Below are positions 1 through 5,209 of a DNA stretch of 8,356 bases, piece after piece. Both the position numbers and the translations under genes were made by a program. This DNA comes from J134 sp964484045. Its GTDB lineage: Bacteria; Pseudomonadota; Alphaproteobacteria; Sphingomonadales; Rhodothalassiaceae. The stretch covers positions 1-8,356 of the forward strand of contig CAZAEP010000110.1 of assembly GCA_964484045.1 (NCBI GenBank), in the 5' to 3' direction. The notes under the pieces were generated by a model. It was not told the DNA's origin. It did no database searches and saw nothing but the letters and a program-made list of their open reading frames with translations. Every line of letters begins with the position of its first letter. Position 1 is the first letter of the stretch.

Positions 1-308
1 AGCGTCCGGCTCGCAGCGGTGTTGTTGCCATAGTATTTGAGCGGATCGGCGACCGATTCGTCGACCCGCACGCTGCCTGAGAAATGCATGATCGCTCCGA
101 TATCGTGGCCGGTGATCGCATCGCGGACCGCCGCCGCATCGGCGATATCGGCTTCGATGAAGGGCACGCCGTCGGGCACGGCGGCGCGGACGCCGGTCGA
201 GAGGTCGTCGATCACCACCACCCGACGGCCGGCGTCGAGAAGCGCCAGCACGGCATGGCTGCCGATAAAACCGGCGCCGCCGGTCACCAGAACGGCATGC
301 TTCGCCAT
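1..308 (-). CDS. galE: UDP-glucose 4-epimerase, N-terminal 102 residues (runs off left edge)
   Basis: This is the start of an extended short-chain dehydrogenase/reductase that interconverts UDP-glucose and UDP-galactose in the cytoplasm, supplying galactose units for surface polysaccharides. Reverse translation from the ATG at 308 stays open to the window edge. It begins MAKHAVLVTGGAGFIGSH, with the NAD-binding Rossmann motif GGAGFIGSH at residues 10-18. An acidic pair DD at 34-35 ends the second strand, where the NAD ribose binds. The stretch MHFSGSVRVDESV (74-86) followed by DPLKYY..NN (88-96) matches GalE (usually HFAG..VV.ESV..PL.YY.NN) better than other nucleotide-sugar epimerases. A Shine-Dalgarno-like AGGGGA lies about 6 bases before the ATG. 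The gene lies 68 bases downstream of usg on the same strand and may be co-transcribed with it. The catalytic YxxxK lies beyond the window, so a related NDP-sugar epimerase is not fully excluded. Confidence 0.9.
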   Translation of the reverse strand, partial: MAKHAVLVTGGAGFIGSHAVLALLDAGRRVVVIDDLSTGVRAAVPDGVPFIEADIADAAAVRDAITGHDIGAIMHFSGSVRVDESVADPLKYYGNNTAASRT

Positions 309-376
309 GAACGATCCCCTTGCTTGGAATAGCCCCCCGGATGCCTAGCCGGGAGACGGCAGGGGATCAAGACTCC

Positions 377-682
377 TCAATGCAGACGGAACTCGCCGTC
401 GGCGACGCGGAACTCGGCCGGCGTCGCGAGACCGGCGGCGGCGATCCGCACCGAATGCAGCTTGCCGTCGAGATTCTTCTGCCAGAAATCGAGGAAACGC
501 CGCAGGACCGGAAAGCGCGGTGCCAGATCGAGCTCCTGCCAGACGAAGGTCTGCAGGAAGTCCGGATGATCCGGCATGTGGTACAGGATCTCGGCCGTCG
601 CCAGACGATAGCCGAGCATTCGCCGTTCCAGCTCGCTCAGGTCCCGATCCCGTGCAAATGGATCCATCATGAACTCACGCAT
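377..682 (-). CDS. usg: Usg-family protein
   Basis: A 101-residue soluble protein of the Usg family, known from alphaproteobacteria and named for a gene found upstream of trpF in Caulobacter. Its biochemical role is not established. The family core is plain: LSELERRMLGYRLATAEILY (15-34), MPDHPDFLQTFVWQELDLAP (36-55), then FPVLRRFLDFWQKNLDGKLHSV and the C-terminus PAEFRVADGEFRLH. There is no signal peptide or membrane segment. I chose the ATG at 682 because GGAG (689-692) sits 6 bases upstream of it. An in-frame TTG at 694 with its own GGAG would add four residues, and internal ATGs at 670 and 667 have poor ribosome sites. The protein is full length for the family. It precedes galE by 68 bases, so the two may share a transcript. 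Here the neighbour is galE rather than a tryptophan gene. Confidence 0.9.
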   Translation of the reverse strand: MREFMMDPFARDRDLSELERRMLGYRLATAEILYHMPDHPDFLQTFVWQELDLAPRFPVLRRFLDFWQKNLDGKLHSVRIAAAGLATPAEFRVADGEFRLH

Positions 683-802
683 ACCGAACTCCAAATGTCT
701 CCGTTTCTTGCGACTCCGAAGGAGCCACAGGAAATGTGGGGAATTCGGAGCGCGAACGCAATATTATTCCGAATACCTCTAAGAAATCGTTATTAAATTA
801 TC
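683..802 (-). promoter_or_regulatory. AT-rich intergenic region upstream of usg, likely promoter
   Basis: These 120 bases hold no credible gene. The part from about 755 to 802 is markedly AT-rich against the GC-rich surroundings, including AATATTATTCC and TTATTAAATTATC, as expected for a promoter upstream of usg (read leftward). I could not fit a convincing -35/-10 pair at 16-18 base spacing, so no exact promoter is given. Three copies of a TCCGAA-type word lie here: TCCGAA at 715-720, ATTCGGA at 743-749 and TCCGAAT at 768-774, the last two forming an inverted pair. There is also a perfect 5-bp hairpin, CCACA-GGAAA-TGTGG, at 725-739. These could be operator half-sites or mRNA structure; the sequence alone cannot decide. 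Confidence 0.4.
689..692 (-). promoter_or_regulatory. Ribosome binding site that decides the usg start
   Basis: On the minus strand the sequence before the ATG at 682 reads TTGGAGTTCGGT. This places GGAG 6 bases upstream, a good spacing, and favours this ATG over the alternative TTG at 694 and the two ATGs further in. Confidence 0.6.
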
Positions 803-825
803 AGCAGCCGCTTCCGGCGGCTGCT
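803..825 (-). terminator. Probable intrinsic terminator of the large minus-strand operon
   Basis: AGCAGCCGC (803-811) pairs perfectly with GCGGCTGCT (817-825), giving a 9-bp GC-rich stem with a 5-base loop. The stem overlaps the TAG stop of the hydrolase gene. On the minus strand it is followed by GATAATTTAATAACG, which is AT-rich but lacks a clean run of T, so termination may be imperfect. Its position at the end of the operon and just before the usg promoter region fits a terminator. Confidence 0.6.
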
Positions 826-1774
826 AGCAAAGATCACGGACCCACGCCGCGATATCGTCGAGTGCGGCGCGGGCCTCGGGCGCCACCCCGCCCATATTGA
901 GAAACCCATGGATCAGTCCCTCCCAGCGACGCCGGGTCACCGCCACCCCCGCCGCCGCCAGCTTCTTCGCATAGGCCTCGCCTTCGTCGCGCAGGGGATC
1001 GAGCCCCGCGGTCAGCACATAGGCCGGCGGCAGGCCGCGGTGGTCGGGGGCGCGCAGGGGCGAGACGCGCCAGTCGGCACGCGACGTCGGGTCGGGCACA
1101 TAGGCGCCGGCAAACCAGCGCATGGTCTCGCGCTCGAGGAACAGGCCCTCGCCATAGGCCTCGAACGAGGGGCGCACGCTCGCCATGTCGGTGACCGGGT
1201 AGAGGAGCACCTGACCGGCAAGCGTCGGGCTGCCGGCATCGCGAGCGAGAAGCGCCGTCACGGCGGCGAGATTGCCGCCCGCGGAATCCCCGGCGACAAC
1301 GAGGCGGGCGGGATCGGCGCCGAGCTTGCGCGCCGTGTCCGCGGCCCATTTGGTGGCCGCAAAGGCGTCCTCGACCGCGGCCGGGAAGGGGTGCTCGGGA
1401 GCGAGGCGATAGTCGAGCGAGACCACGACGGCGCCCGCGGCATTCGCCAGATGGCCGGTGACGCGAGCATAGACGCGGCTCGAGCCGATGACGAAGCCGC
1501 CGCCGTGGAGGAAGACGACCAGCGGCAGCGCGCCGTCGGGCGGGTCCTTGGGCCAGAAGATGCGGGCCGGACAGGGGCCGCCGCCGCCCGGGATCATGCG
1601 CTCCTCGACGCGACCGACGGCAGGCGCGGGCATGTCGAGCGCCGGTGCCAGGGTCTCGAACAGTTGCCGTGCCGCCGCGGGCGCCAGCTCGTGAAGCTTC
1701 GGTGCGCCGCTTCGGTTCAGGAAGGCAAGCACCCGACGCACCGATTCGCTGGCCTCGCGGGGGATGTCGTTCAT
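824..1774 (-). CDS. Alpha/beta hydrolase, hormone-sensitive-lipase type esterase
   Basis: A 316-residue serine hydrolase, probably a cytoplasmic carboxylesterase acting on short acyl esters; the true substrate is unknown. Hallmarks of the bacterial hormone-sensitive-lipase family (esterase family IV) are complete. HGGGF at 90-94 forms the oxyanion hole, and DYRLAPEHPFPA lies at 121-132. The nucleophile elbow GDSAGGN (162-168) carries Ser164, DPLRDEGE supplies the acid Asp259, and the GLIHGF segment supplies His289. There is no signal peptide. The ATG at 1774 is chosen because GGAG lies 7 bases upstream and the family's helical N-terminus starts nearby. An in-frame ATG at 1804 would add ten residues with a weaker site. 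It is the last gene of the minus-strand operon, 63 bases after the SRPBCC gene, and its stop lies inside the terminator stem. A looser link to the upstream genes is possible, since this is the only sizeable gap in the operon. Confidence 0.9.
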   Translation of the reverse strand: MNDIPREASESVRRVLAFLNRSGAPKLHELAPAAARQLFETLAPALDMPAPAVGRVEERMIPGGGGPCPARIFWPKDPPDGALPLVVFLHGGGFVIGSSRVYARVTGHLANAAGAVVVSLDYRLAPEHPFPAAVEDAFAATKWAADTARKLGADPARLVVAGDSAGGNLAAVTALLARDAGSPTLAGQVLLYPVTDMASVRPSFEAYGEGLFLERETMRWFAGAYVPDPTSRADWRVSPLRAPDHRGLPPAYVLTAGLDPLRDEGEAYAKKLAAAGVAVTRRRWEGLIHGFLNMGGVAPEARAALDDIAAWVRDLC

Positions 1775-1781
1775 GTGCGGT

Positions 1782-1785
1782 CTCC
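1782..1785 (-). promoter_or_regulatory. Ribosome binding site supporting the hydrolase start at 1774
   Basis: On the minus strand GGATCGGAGACCGCAC precedes the ATG, placing GGAG 7 bases upstream. The alternative ATG at 1804 has only GGGA at 6 bases. The choice is likely but not certain. Confidence 0.45.
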
Positions 1786-1837
1786 GATCCTCGATTGCAT
1801 CCATCGCCGATCCCGGCGCGCGGCGGCGCGGGCGCCT

Positions 1838-2377
1838 TCATCCCTCCCCGGCAAGACGCGCCAGACGCGCAAGCCCCGCCTCGAGACGGGACTTCCGTTC
1901 GATGACCTCGAGCGGGGCGAGAATGCGGTCCGGCCAGGTCTCATAGTGTCGCACCTCGCGCCACGACAAGGCGCCGCCATGCGGCGCCGGCGTGATCGTG
2001 ATCGCGATGCGCACCCGCAGCGCGTCTCCGACCCGCTCGACATCGAGGCGCCGACCGGGCAGCACGCGGAGCCACCGCTCCTCGATCTGCCAGCGATCGC
2101 CGTCGCGGCGAAGATAGAGAAGCTCCGTCGACCCGGCCTCGCCGGCGGTCCCGGTGAGCGGCGCGATGTCGATGAGATCGGGCTCCCACAGGAGACGCTT
2201 CTCGCGGCGCGTCAGCCAGTCGAAGACCTGCGCCGGAGGGGCCGCGATCCCGGCCCCGACCTCGAAGCGCCAGGTTTCCTTGCCGACAAGAAACCCGCCG
2301 AGCGCGAGAACGCCCGCCACCACGAGCGCGAGTGCGCCGAGCAGCGTCCATTCCCAGGGCTCCTTCCGGTGCATCAT
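1838..2377 (-). CDS. Membrane-anchored SRPBCC (START/polyketide-cyclase-like) protein
   Basis: A 179-residue protein with one N-terminal membrane helix (about residues 10-31, WTLLGALALVVAGVLALGGF) followed by a single SRPBCC-fold domain (about 36-165). The domain opens typically with a strand, then IAAPPAQVFDWLTRREKRLLWEPDL (roughly 44-68), the pattern of binding a hydrophobic ligand in a deep pocket. No ligand can be inferred. Few positive charges follow the helix while RK precedes it, so the positive-inside rule tentatively places the domain on the periplasmic side; this is inference. Its ATG overlaps the TGA stop of the CCA-enzyme gene by 4 bases (ATGA), and a second ATG follows at once. 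There is no strong ribosome site of its own, which fits translational coupling. A lipid- or quinone-binding role in the envelope is a guess only. Confidence 0.8.
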   Translation of the reverse strand: MMHRKEPWEWTLLGALALVVAGVLALGGFLVGKETWRFEVGAGIAAPPAQVFDWLTRREKRLLWEPDLIDIAPLTGTAGEAGSTELLYLRRDGDRWQIEERWLRVLPGRRLDVERVGDALRVRIAITITPAPHGGALSWREVRHYETWPDRILAPLEVIERKSRLEAGLARLARLAGEG

Positions 2378-3579
2378 CGGCTTTCATCCATCCGGGCCGC
2401 CTGTTTCAGGAGTTCGGCCTTGGCGAGTCTGAAGTCGCTCGCGATCCATCGCTCTTCGAGGGACTTGAGCGCGGCGCCGAGAGCCGGCCCCGGCCGGTGT
2501 CCGGCGGCGACGAGATCGCGGCCGGTGAGCGGGAAACGCGGCGGCGAAAAGCGCTCGAGCTCCGCCAGGGCGGCACGAACGGCGGCGAGGTCGACCGGAT
2601 CGGCGGCGAGCAGAATACGATCGCGCGTCGTTCCGCTTCCGAAACGGTAGGCGGATGCCCGAAGCGCCCGGGACTCCGGCGCCGGCACCTCGCCGGCCAT
2701 GGCGACGAGCCGCGCGCGCTGCCTGTTCGACAGTCGCAGTCGCCGCGCGAGGCGGTCAAGACGCACCGGATCGAGGCCCACGAGGACGGCAAGCCGGCGC
2801 AAGGGGTCGGCGTCGTCGAGGGCCCGCTCGACCGTGATCAGGCGGCGCAAGGCCTCGAACCCGCCGGCTTCGGGGAGAACGAGCGCCAGAATGCCCGTCC
2901 CCTTCATCGCTTCGAGAGCCGGCACCGGATCGGGGGCGGCGAGAAGCTTCAGGATTTCGTCGCGCACGCGCTCGATGGAGAGCAGATCGAGGCGGTCGCG
3001 CGCGGCGGTGCAGGCGGCGAGCCCCGCCGGATCGAGCGGATCGCGGCCATAATGGGCGTGAAAGCGGAAAAAGCGCAGGATTCGGAGCGCGTCTTCGATG
3101 ATGCGTTCTTCCGGGTCGCCGATGAAACGCACGCGGCCCGCTTCCAGATCGTCGAGACCGCCGAAATAGTCATGAAGCCGGCCACGCAGATCGGCATAAA
3201 GGGCGTTCATGGTGAAGTCCCGCCGCGCGGCATCGGCCTGCCAGTCGTCGGTGAAGGCAACGCGGGCGCGACGGCCGAAAGTCTCGACATCGCGCCGCAG
3301 TGTCGTCACCTCGAAGGGGCGGTGATCGCTGACCACCGTCACCGTGCCGTGGTCGATCCCGGTCGGAATCGCCTTGAGCCCCGCCGCCGCGACCCGCCGC
3401 ATCACCTCGCCGGGAGGGAGCGGGGTCGCGATATCGATGTCCTTGACCGGACGCGCGAGAAGGCTGTCCCGCACCGCACCGCCGACGAAGCGGGCGTTCT
3501 CGCGACCCAGGGCCTCGATCACGGCCATGGTCTCGGGGGCGGCAAGCCAGGAGGCCTCAAGGCGGCGGGGCAGCGTCAT
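2374..3579 (-). CDS. cca: CCA tRNA nucleotidyltransferase (class II)
   Basis: This 401-residue cytoplasmic enzyme builds or repairs the 3' CCA end of tRNAs using CTP and ATP. The class II nucleotidyltransferase head is complete. It has FVGGAVRDSLL (31-41), the two metal-binding aspartates in DIDIAT (47-52) and HGTVTV (77-82), then LRRD (94-97), ARRDFTMNALYAD (118-130) and RFIGDPEERI (151-160). The templating motif EDALR (162-166), part of EDALRILRFFRF, is the ATP/CTP-selecting signature. The C-terminal half is the alphaproteobacterial helical tail with no HD domain, ending in LTGRDLVAAG and an ERWIASDFRLAKAELL-like segment. The ATG at 3579 overlaps the end of the DUF6111 gene by 23 bases. The frame stays open a further 47 codons upstream, but that extension lies inside the DUF6111 gene and looks like antifunctional low-complexity sequence. 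Poly(A) polymerase is the main alternative and is unlikely given EDALR and the alphaproteobacterial context. Confidence 0.93.
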   Translation of the reverse strand: MTLPRRLEASWLAAPETMAVIEALGRENARFVGGAVRDSLLARPVKDIDIATPLPPGEVMRRVAAAGLKAIPTGIDHGTVTVVSDHRPFEVTTLRRDVETFGRRARVAFTDDWQADAARRDFTMNALYADLRGRLHDYFGGLDDLEAGRVRFIGDPEERIIEDALRILRFFRFHAHYGRDPLDPAGLAACTAARDRLDLLSIERVRDEILKLLAAPDPVPALEAMKGTGILALVLPEAGGFEALRRLITVERALDDADPLRRLAVLVGLDPVRLDRLARRLRLSNRQRARLVAMAGEVPAPESRALRASAYRFGSGTTRDRILLAADPVDLAAVRAALAELERFSPPRFPLTGRDLVAAGHRPGPALGAALKSLEERWIASDFRLAKAELLKQAARMDESR

Positions 3580-3862
3580 CTTGTCGTTTCTCTTCGAAAT
3601 GCCCGGGCTCGACCCCCTGCTCGCCGGCTTTCGCCGGCACATAGGGTCCCTCGGGCCGCATCCCCTCGCCAAGCAGGCCGTAAAGCACGAAGCCGACGAC
3701 GGTGACGACGATGAGCGCAATACCGGCGCGCGTGATGCGACGTGCCGTCTTCGGGTCGATGCGGCCGTCGCCGAGACGGGTATGACGCATCACCCACAGC
3801 CACAGCAGGAACAGGATGAAAGGGGTGAAAAAGAGCAGGAGCCGCGCCAGAACCGCACTCAT
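3557..3862 (-). CDS. DUF6111-family two-helix membrane protein
   Basis: A 101-residue integral membrane protein of unknown function. Two hydrophobic segments are clear: residues about 6-24 (ARLLLFFTPFILFLLWLWV) and about 47-64 (AGIALIVVTVVGFVLYGLL), joined by a basic loop (MRHTRLGDGRIDPKTARR). The C-terminal tail carries GPYVPAKAGEQGVEPGHFE, a Y-V-P-A...P-G-H pattern I recognise from the DUF6111 family that sits beside the CCA enzyme in alphaproteobacteria. The basic loop suggests both termini face the periplasm, though this is inference. The start is supported by GAGGAG 8 bases upstream. Its ATG overlaps the NUDIX stop by 4 bases and its 3' end overlaps the CCA gene by 23 bases, so it is locked between two RNA/cofactor-metabolism genes. 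The protein is full length and has no known catalytic motif. Confidence 0.82.
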   Translation of the reverse strand: MSAVLARLLLFFTPFILFLLWLWVMRHTRLGDGRIDPKTARRITRAGIALIVVTVVGFVLYGLLGEGMRPEGPYVPAKAGEQGVEPGHFEEKRQDDAAPPP

Positions 3863-4473
3863 CGCGTTGTCTCCTCGTTCCGGCCCAGTATCTCGGCGAG
3901 ATTGACCAGCATATGCGCCGTCGCGCCCCAGATATAATGCCCTTCATAGGGCATAGCATAGAAATGCCGCCGCATCCCCTGCTCTTCGCGGCCTACCCGG
4001 CGGTGATTGGCGGGATCGAGCACGAAGTCGAGCGGCACCTCGAAGACCGCGGCCACCTCGCGCGGATCGGGGACGAGGCCGAGCGGCGGGCGCACGAGGC
4101 CGACCACCGGGTCGATGCGGTAACCGGTGACCGTGGCGTAAGGATCGAGCCGGCCGGCGATCTCGACCGTGCTGCGGTCGAGCCCGACCTCTTCCTCGGC
4201 CTCGCGCAAGGCGGTCTCGATCGTGTCGCGATCCCCGGGCTCGACGCTGCCGCCGGGAAAGCTCACCTGCCCGGGATGATCGGGCAGGCTTTCGTTGCGG
4301 CGGGTGAGAAGGATCGTCGGCCGGCGCGGGTGAAGGACGATGGGAACGAGCACGGCGGCGGGCCGCAGGTGATCGGCGGGGCCCCGGGCGCGCGCGTCGG
4401 GATCGAGATCGAAGTCGCTGCGCAGGGGCCGCCGCGGAGCGTTCCTGAGCCGGGCGAGGATGGTCTCGCGCAT
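3859..4473 (-). CDS. NUDIX hydrolase, CoA pyrophosphatase type
   Basis: A 204-residue cytoplasmic NUDIX enzyme that probably splits coenzyme A (or oxidised/acyl CoA) into 4'-phosphopantetheine and 3',5'-ADP. The CoA-pyrophosphatase signature comes just before the NUDIX box: LLTRRNESLPDHPGQVSFPG (55-74), where the LLTxR...HxGQVSFPGG pattern separates this subfamily from other NUDIX enzymes. The catalytic helix is TALREAEEEVGL (87-98), with the metal-binding glutamates in REAEEEVG. GYRIDPVVG and EVPLDFVLDPANHR further on also match the subfamily (NudL/PCD1-like). A GGAGG lies about 7 bases before the ATG. The gene follows DUF1285 by 3 bases and overlaps DUF6111 by 4, so it is inside a tight operon. 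The exact nucleotide substrate is inferred from the family. Confidence 0.9.
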   Translation of the reverse strand: MRETILARLRNAPRRPLRSDFDLDPDARARGPADHLRPAAVLVPIVLHPRRPTILLTRRNESLPDHPGQVSFPGGSVEPGDRDTIETALREAEEEVGLDRSTVEIAGRLDPYATVTGYRIDPVVGLVRPPLGLVPDPREVAAVFEVPLDFVLDPANHRRVGREEQGMRRHFYAMPYEGHYIWGATAHMLVNLAEILGRNEETTR

Positions 4474-4476
4474 GGC

Positions 4477-5088
4477 TCACCCTCCCTCGTCGATGCGGCC
4501 GAGAGGAAAGAACGTCCCCGCGCTCCAGACGCCGAGACAGTCCGGGTCGTCGGCCGCCGGAGCGGCGAGATCGGCCAACTCGTAATAGACGGGACGCGCG
4601 ATCAGGGCGTCGAGCGCGTCGCGCACCCGGATATAGGGCCGCGGCCCTCCGGTTGCGGGGTCCTTCTCGATACGGACCGGATGCTCGGAATCGGCGATGA
4701 CGATCTCGTCGGTCTGCAGGCGGAAGACCAGCGTCTGTGCGCCGTCACGCCCTAATCGGCTCATCTCGACCGCGACATAGGGCGCGTCCTCGACCGTGAT
4801 CTCGAGCTTTTCCACCGGCGTCACGAGATAATAGCGCCGCCCCTCGCGGCGCAGCACCGATGCGAAAAGCCGCACCATCTCCGGCCGCGCGATGGGCGTG
4901 CCGCGATAGTACCAGCGCCCGTCGCGGCCGATGCGGATGTCGATCTCGCCGCAATGCGCAGGCGTGAAGCGATGCACCGGCGGGTAGCGCTGTGCAGCCA
5001 GTTGCGCACGGATCGCGGTCAGCCCGTCGTCGCCGGCGGCCGCATCGTGCGGCGATGGGGGATCCTGCTCCGGCGGCGATCGAACCAT
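4477..5088 (-). CDS. DUF1285-family protein
   Basis: A 203-residue soluble protein of the DUF1285 family; its function is unknown. Family landmarks are PPVHRFTPAHCGEIDIRIGR (36-55), DGRWYYRGTPIARPEMVRLF (56-75), SVLRRE...RYYLVTPVEKLEITVEDAPYVAVEM (77-109) and the C-terminal CLGVWSAGTFFPLG (184-197). The N-terminal 25 residues are proline-rich and probably disordered. It has no membrane segment and no recognised catalytic motif; Asp/Glu-rich strands in the centre suggest a beta-rich fold. The ATG at 5088 has only a weak AAAGA upstream, so the start is less sure than the frame. It is the first gene of the minus-strand operon, 3 bases before the NUDIX gene, and faces the MoxR operon across 121 bases. 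Its constant partnership with the NUDIX/CCA genes in alphaproteobacteria is from memory and hints at a shared housekeeping context, nothing more. Confidence 0.85.
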   Translation of the reverse strand: MVRSPPEQDPPSPHDAAAGDDGLTAIRAQLAAQRYPPVHRFTPAHCGEIDIRIGRDGRWYYRGTPIARPEMVRLFASVLRREGRRYYLVTPVEKLEITVEDAPYVAVEMSRLGRDGAQTLVFRLQTDEIVIADSEHPVRIEKDPATGGPRPYIRVRDALDALIARPVYYELADLAAPAADDPDCLGVWSAGTFFPLGRIDEGG

Positions 5089-5140
5089 TGTTGCGTCTTT
5101 CGCAAAGGCGTGAGGGCTTTATATAGTGTGTCATATATAG
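5089..5140. promoter_or_regulatory. Divergent promoter region between the two operons
   Basis: This gene-free stretch lies between two operons pointing away from each other and contains the only strongly AT-rich patch nearby, TTTATATAGTGTGTCATATA and onward to 5140. It holds two TATATA words (5120-5125 and 5134-5139). For the minus strand, TTGGGT (5156-5161 reversed), 16 bases, then TATATA (5139-5134) is a weak but possible sigma-70-like promoter. For the plus strand either TATATA could be a -10, but I find no good -35. The two TATATA words flank GTGTGTCA and could also be a regulator site. Exact start points cannot be given. Confidence 0.45.
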
Positions 5141-5182
5141 CGAGCCCTGCGGTGCACCCAAGCCGGCATTCCGCACGCTCGC
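5140..5182 (+). promoter_or_regulatory. Extended hairpin in the probable 5' leader of the MoxR operon
   Basis: GCGAG (5140-5144), TGCGG (5148-5152) and TGC (5153-5155) pair with GCA (5166-5168), CCGCA (5171-5175) and CTCGC (5178-5182). This gives about 13 base pairs in three helices, with a CCC/CG internal loop, a TT bulge and a 10-base apical loop. It is followed by CCCTTTTCCC and then the GAGAGGA ribosome site at 5195. It could be a leader structure affecting translation or early termination; four T residues are few for a terminator. GC-rich DNA often folds by chance, so the function is unproved. Confidence 0.35.
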
Positions 5183-5194
5183 CCTTTTCCCGCT

Positions 5195-5201
5195 GAGAGG
5201 A
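5195..5201 (+). promoter_or_regulatory. Ribosome binding site of the MoxR gene
   Basis: GAGAGGA ends 8 bases before the ATG at 5210 and 5 bases before an adjacent in-frame TTG at 5207. The spacing favours the ATG; the two choices differ by one residue. Confidence 0.6.
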
Positions 5202-5209
5202 CCGCCTTG

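Noticed and set aside
336..353. CCCGG...CCGGG inverted repeat between usg and galE as a terminator
   Set aside because: The stem is only 5 bp and is not followed by a T-run on the minus strand, so termination between usg and galE is not supported.
320..796. A 158-codon open frame on the plus strand over usg
   Set aside because: It is antisense to the well-conserved Usg reading frame and shows no family motif.
1812..1836. GC-rich inverted repeats in the gap before the esterase gene as a terminator
   Set aside because: The run of GGCGC/GCGCC words folds in many ways and has no T-run after it; it is likely plain GC-rich sequence.
908..2650. A 580-codon open frame on the plus strand
   Set aside because: It lies antisense to the esterase, SRPBCC and CCA-enzyme genes, and its product is Arg/Gly/Ala-rich with no recognisable domain. 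GC-rich codon use leaves such antisense frames open.
2332..3705. A 457-codon open frame on the plus strand
   Set aside because: It is antisense to the complete CCA nucleotidyltransferase gene, which has all catalytic motifs. The plus-strand product resembles nothing.
3913..4755. A 280-codon open frame on the plus strand
   Set aside because: It is antisense to the NUDIX and DUF1285 genes, both of which show strong family motifs.
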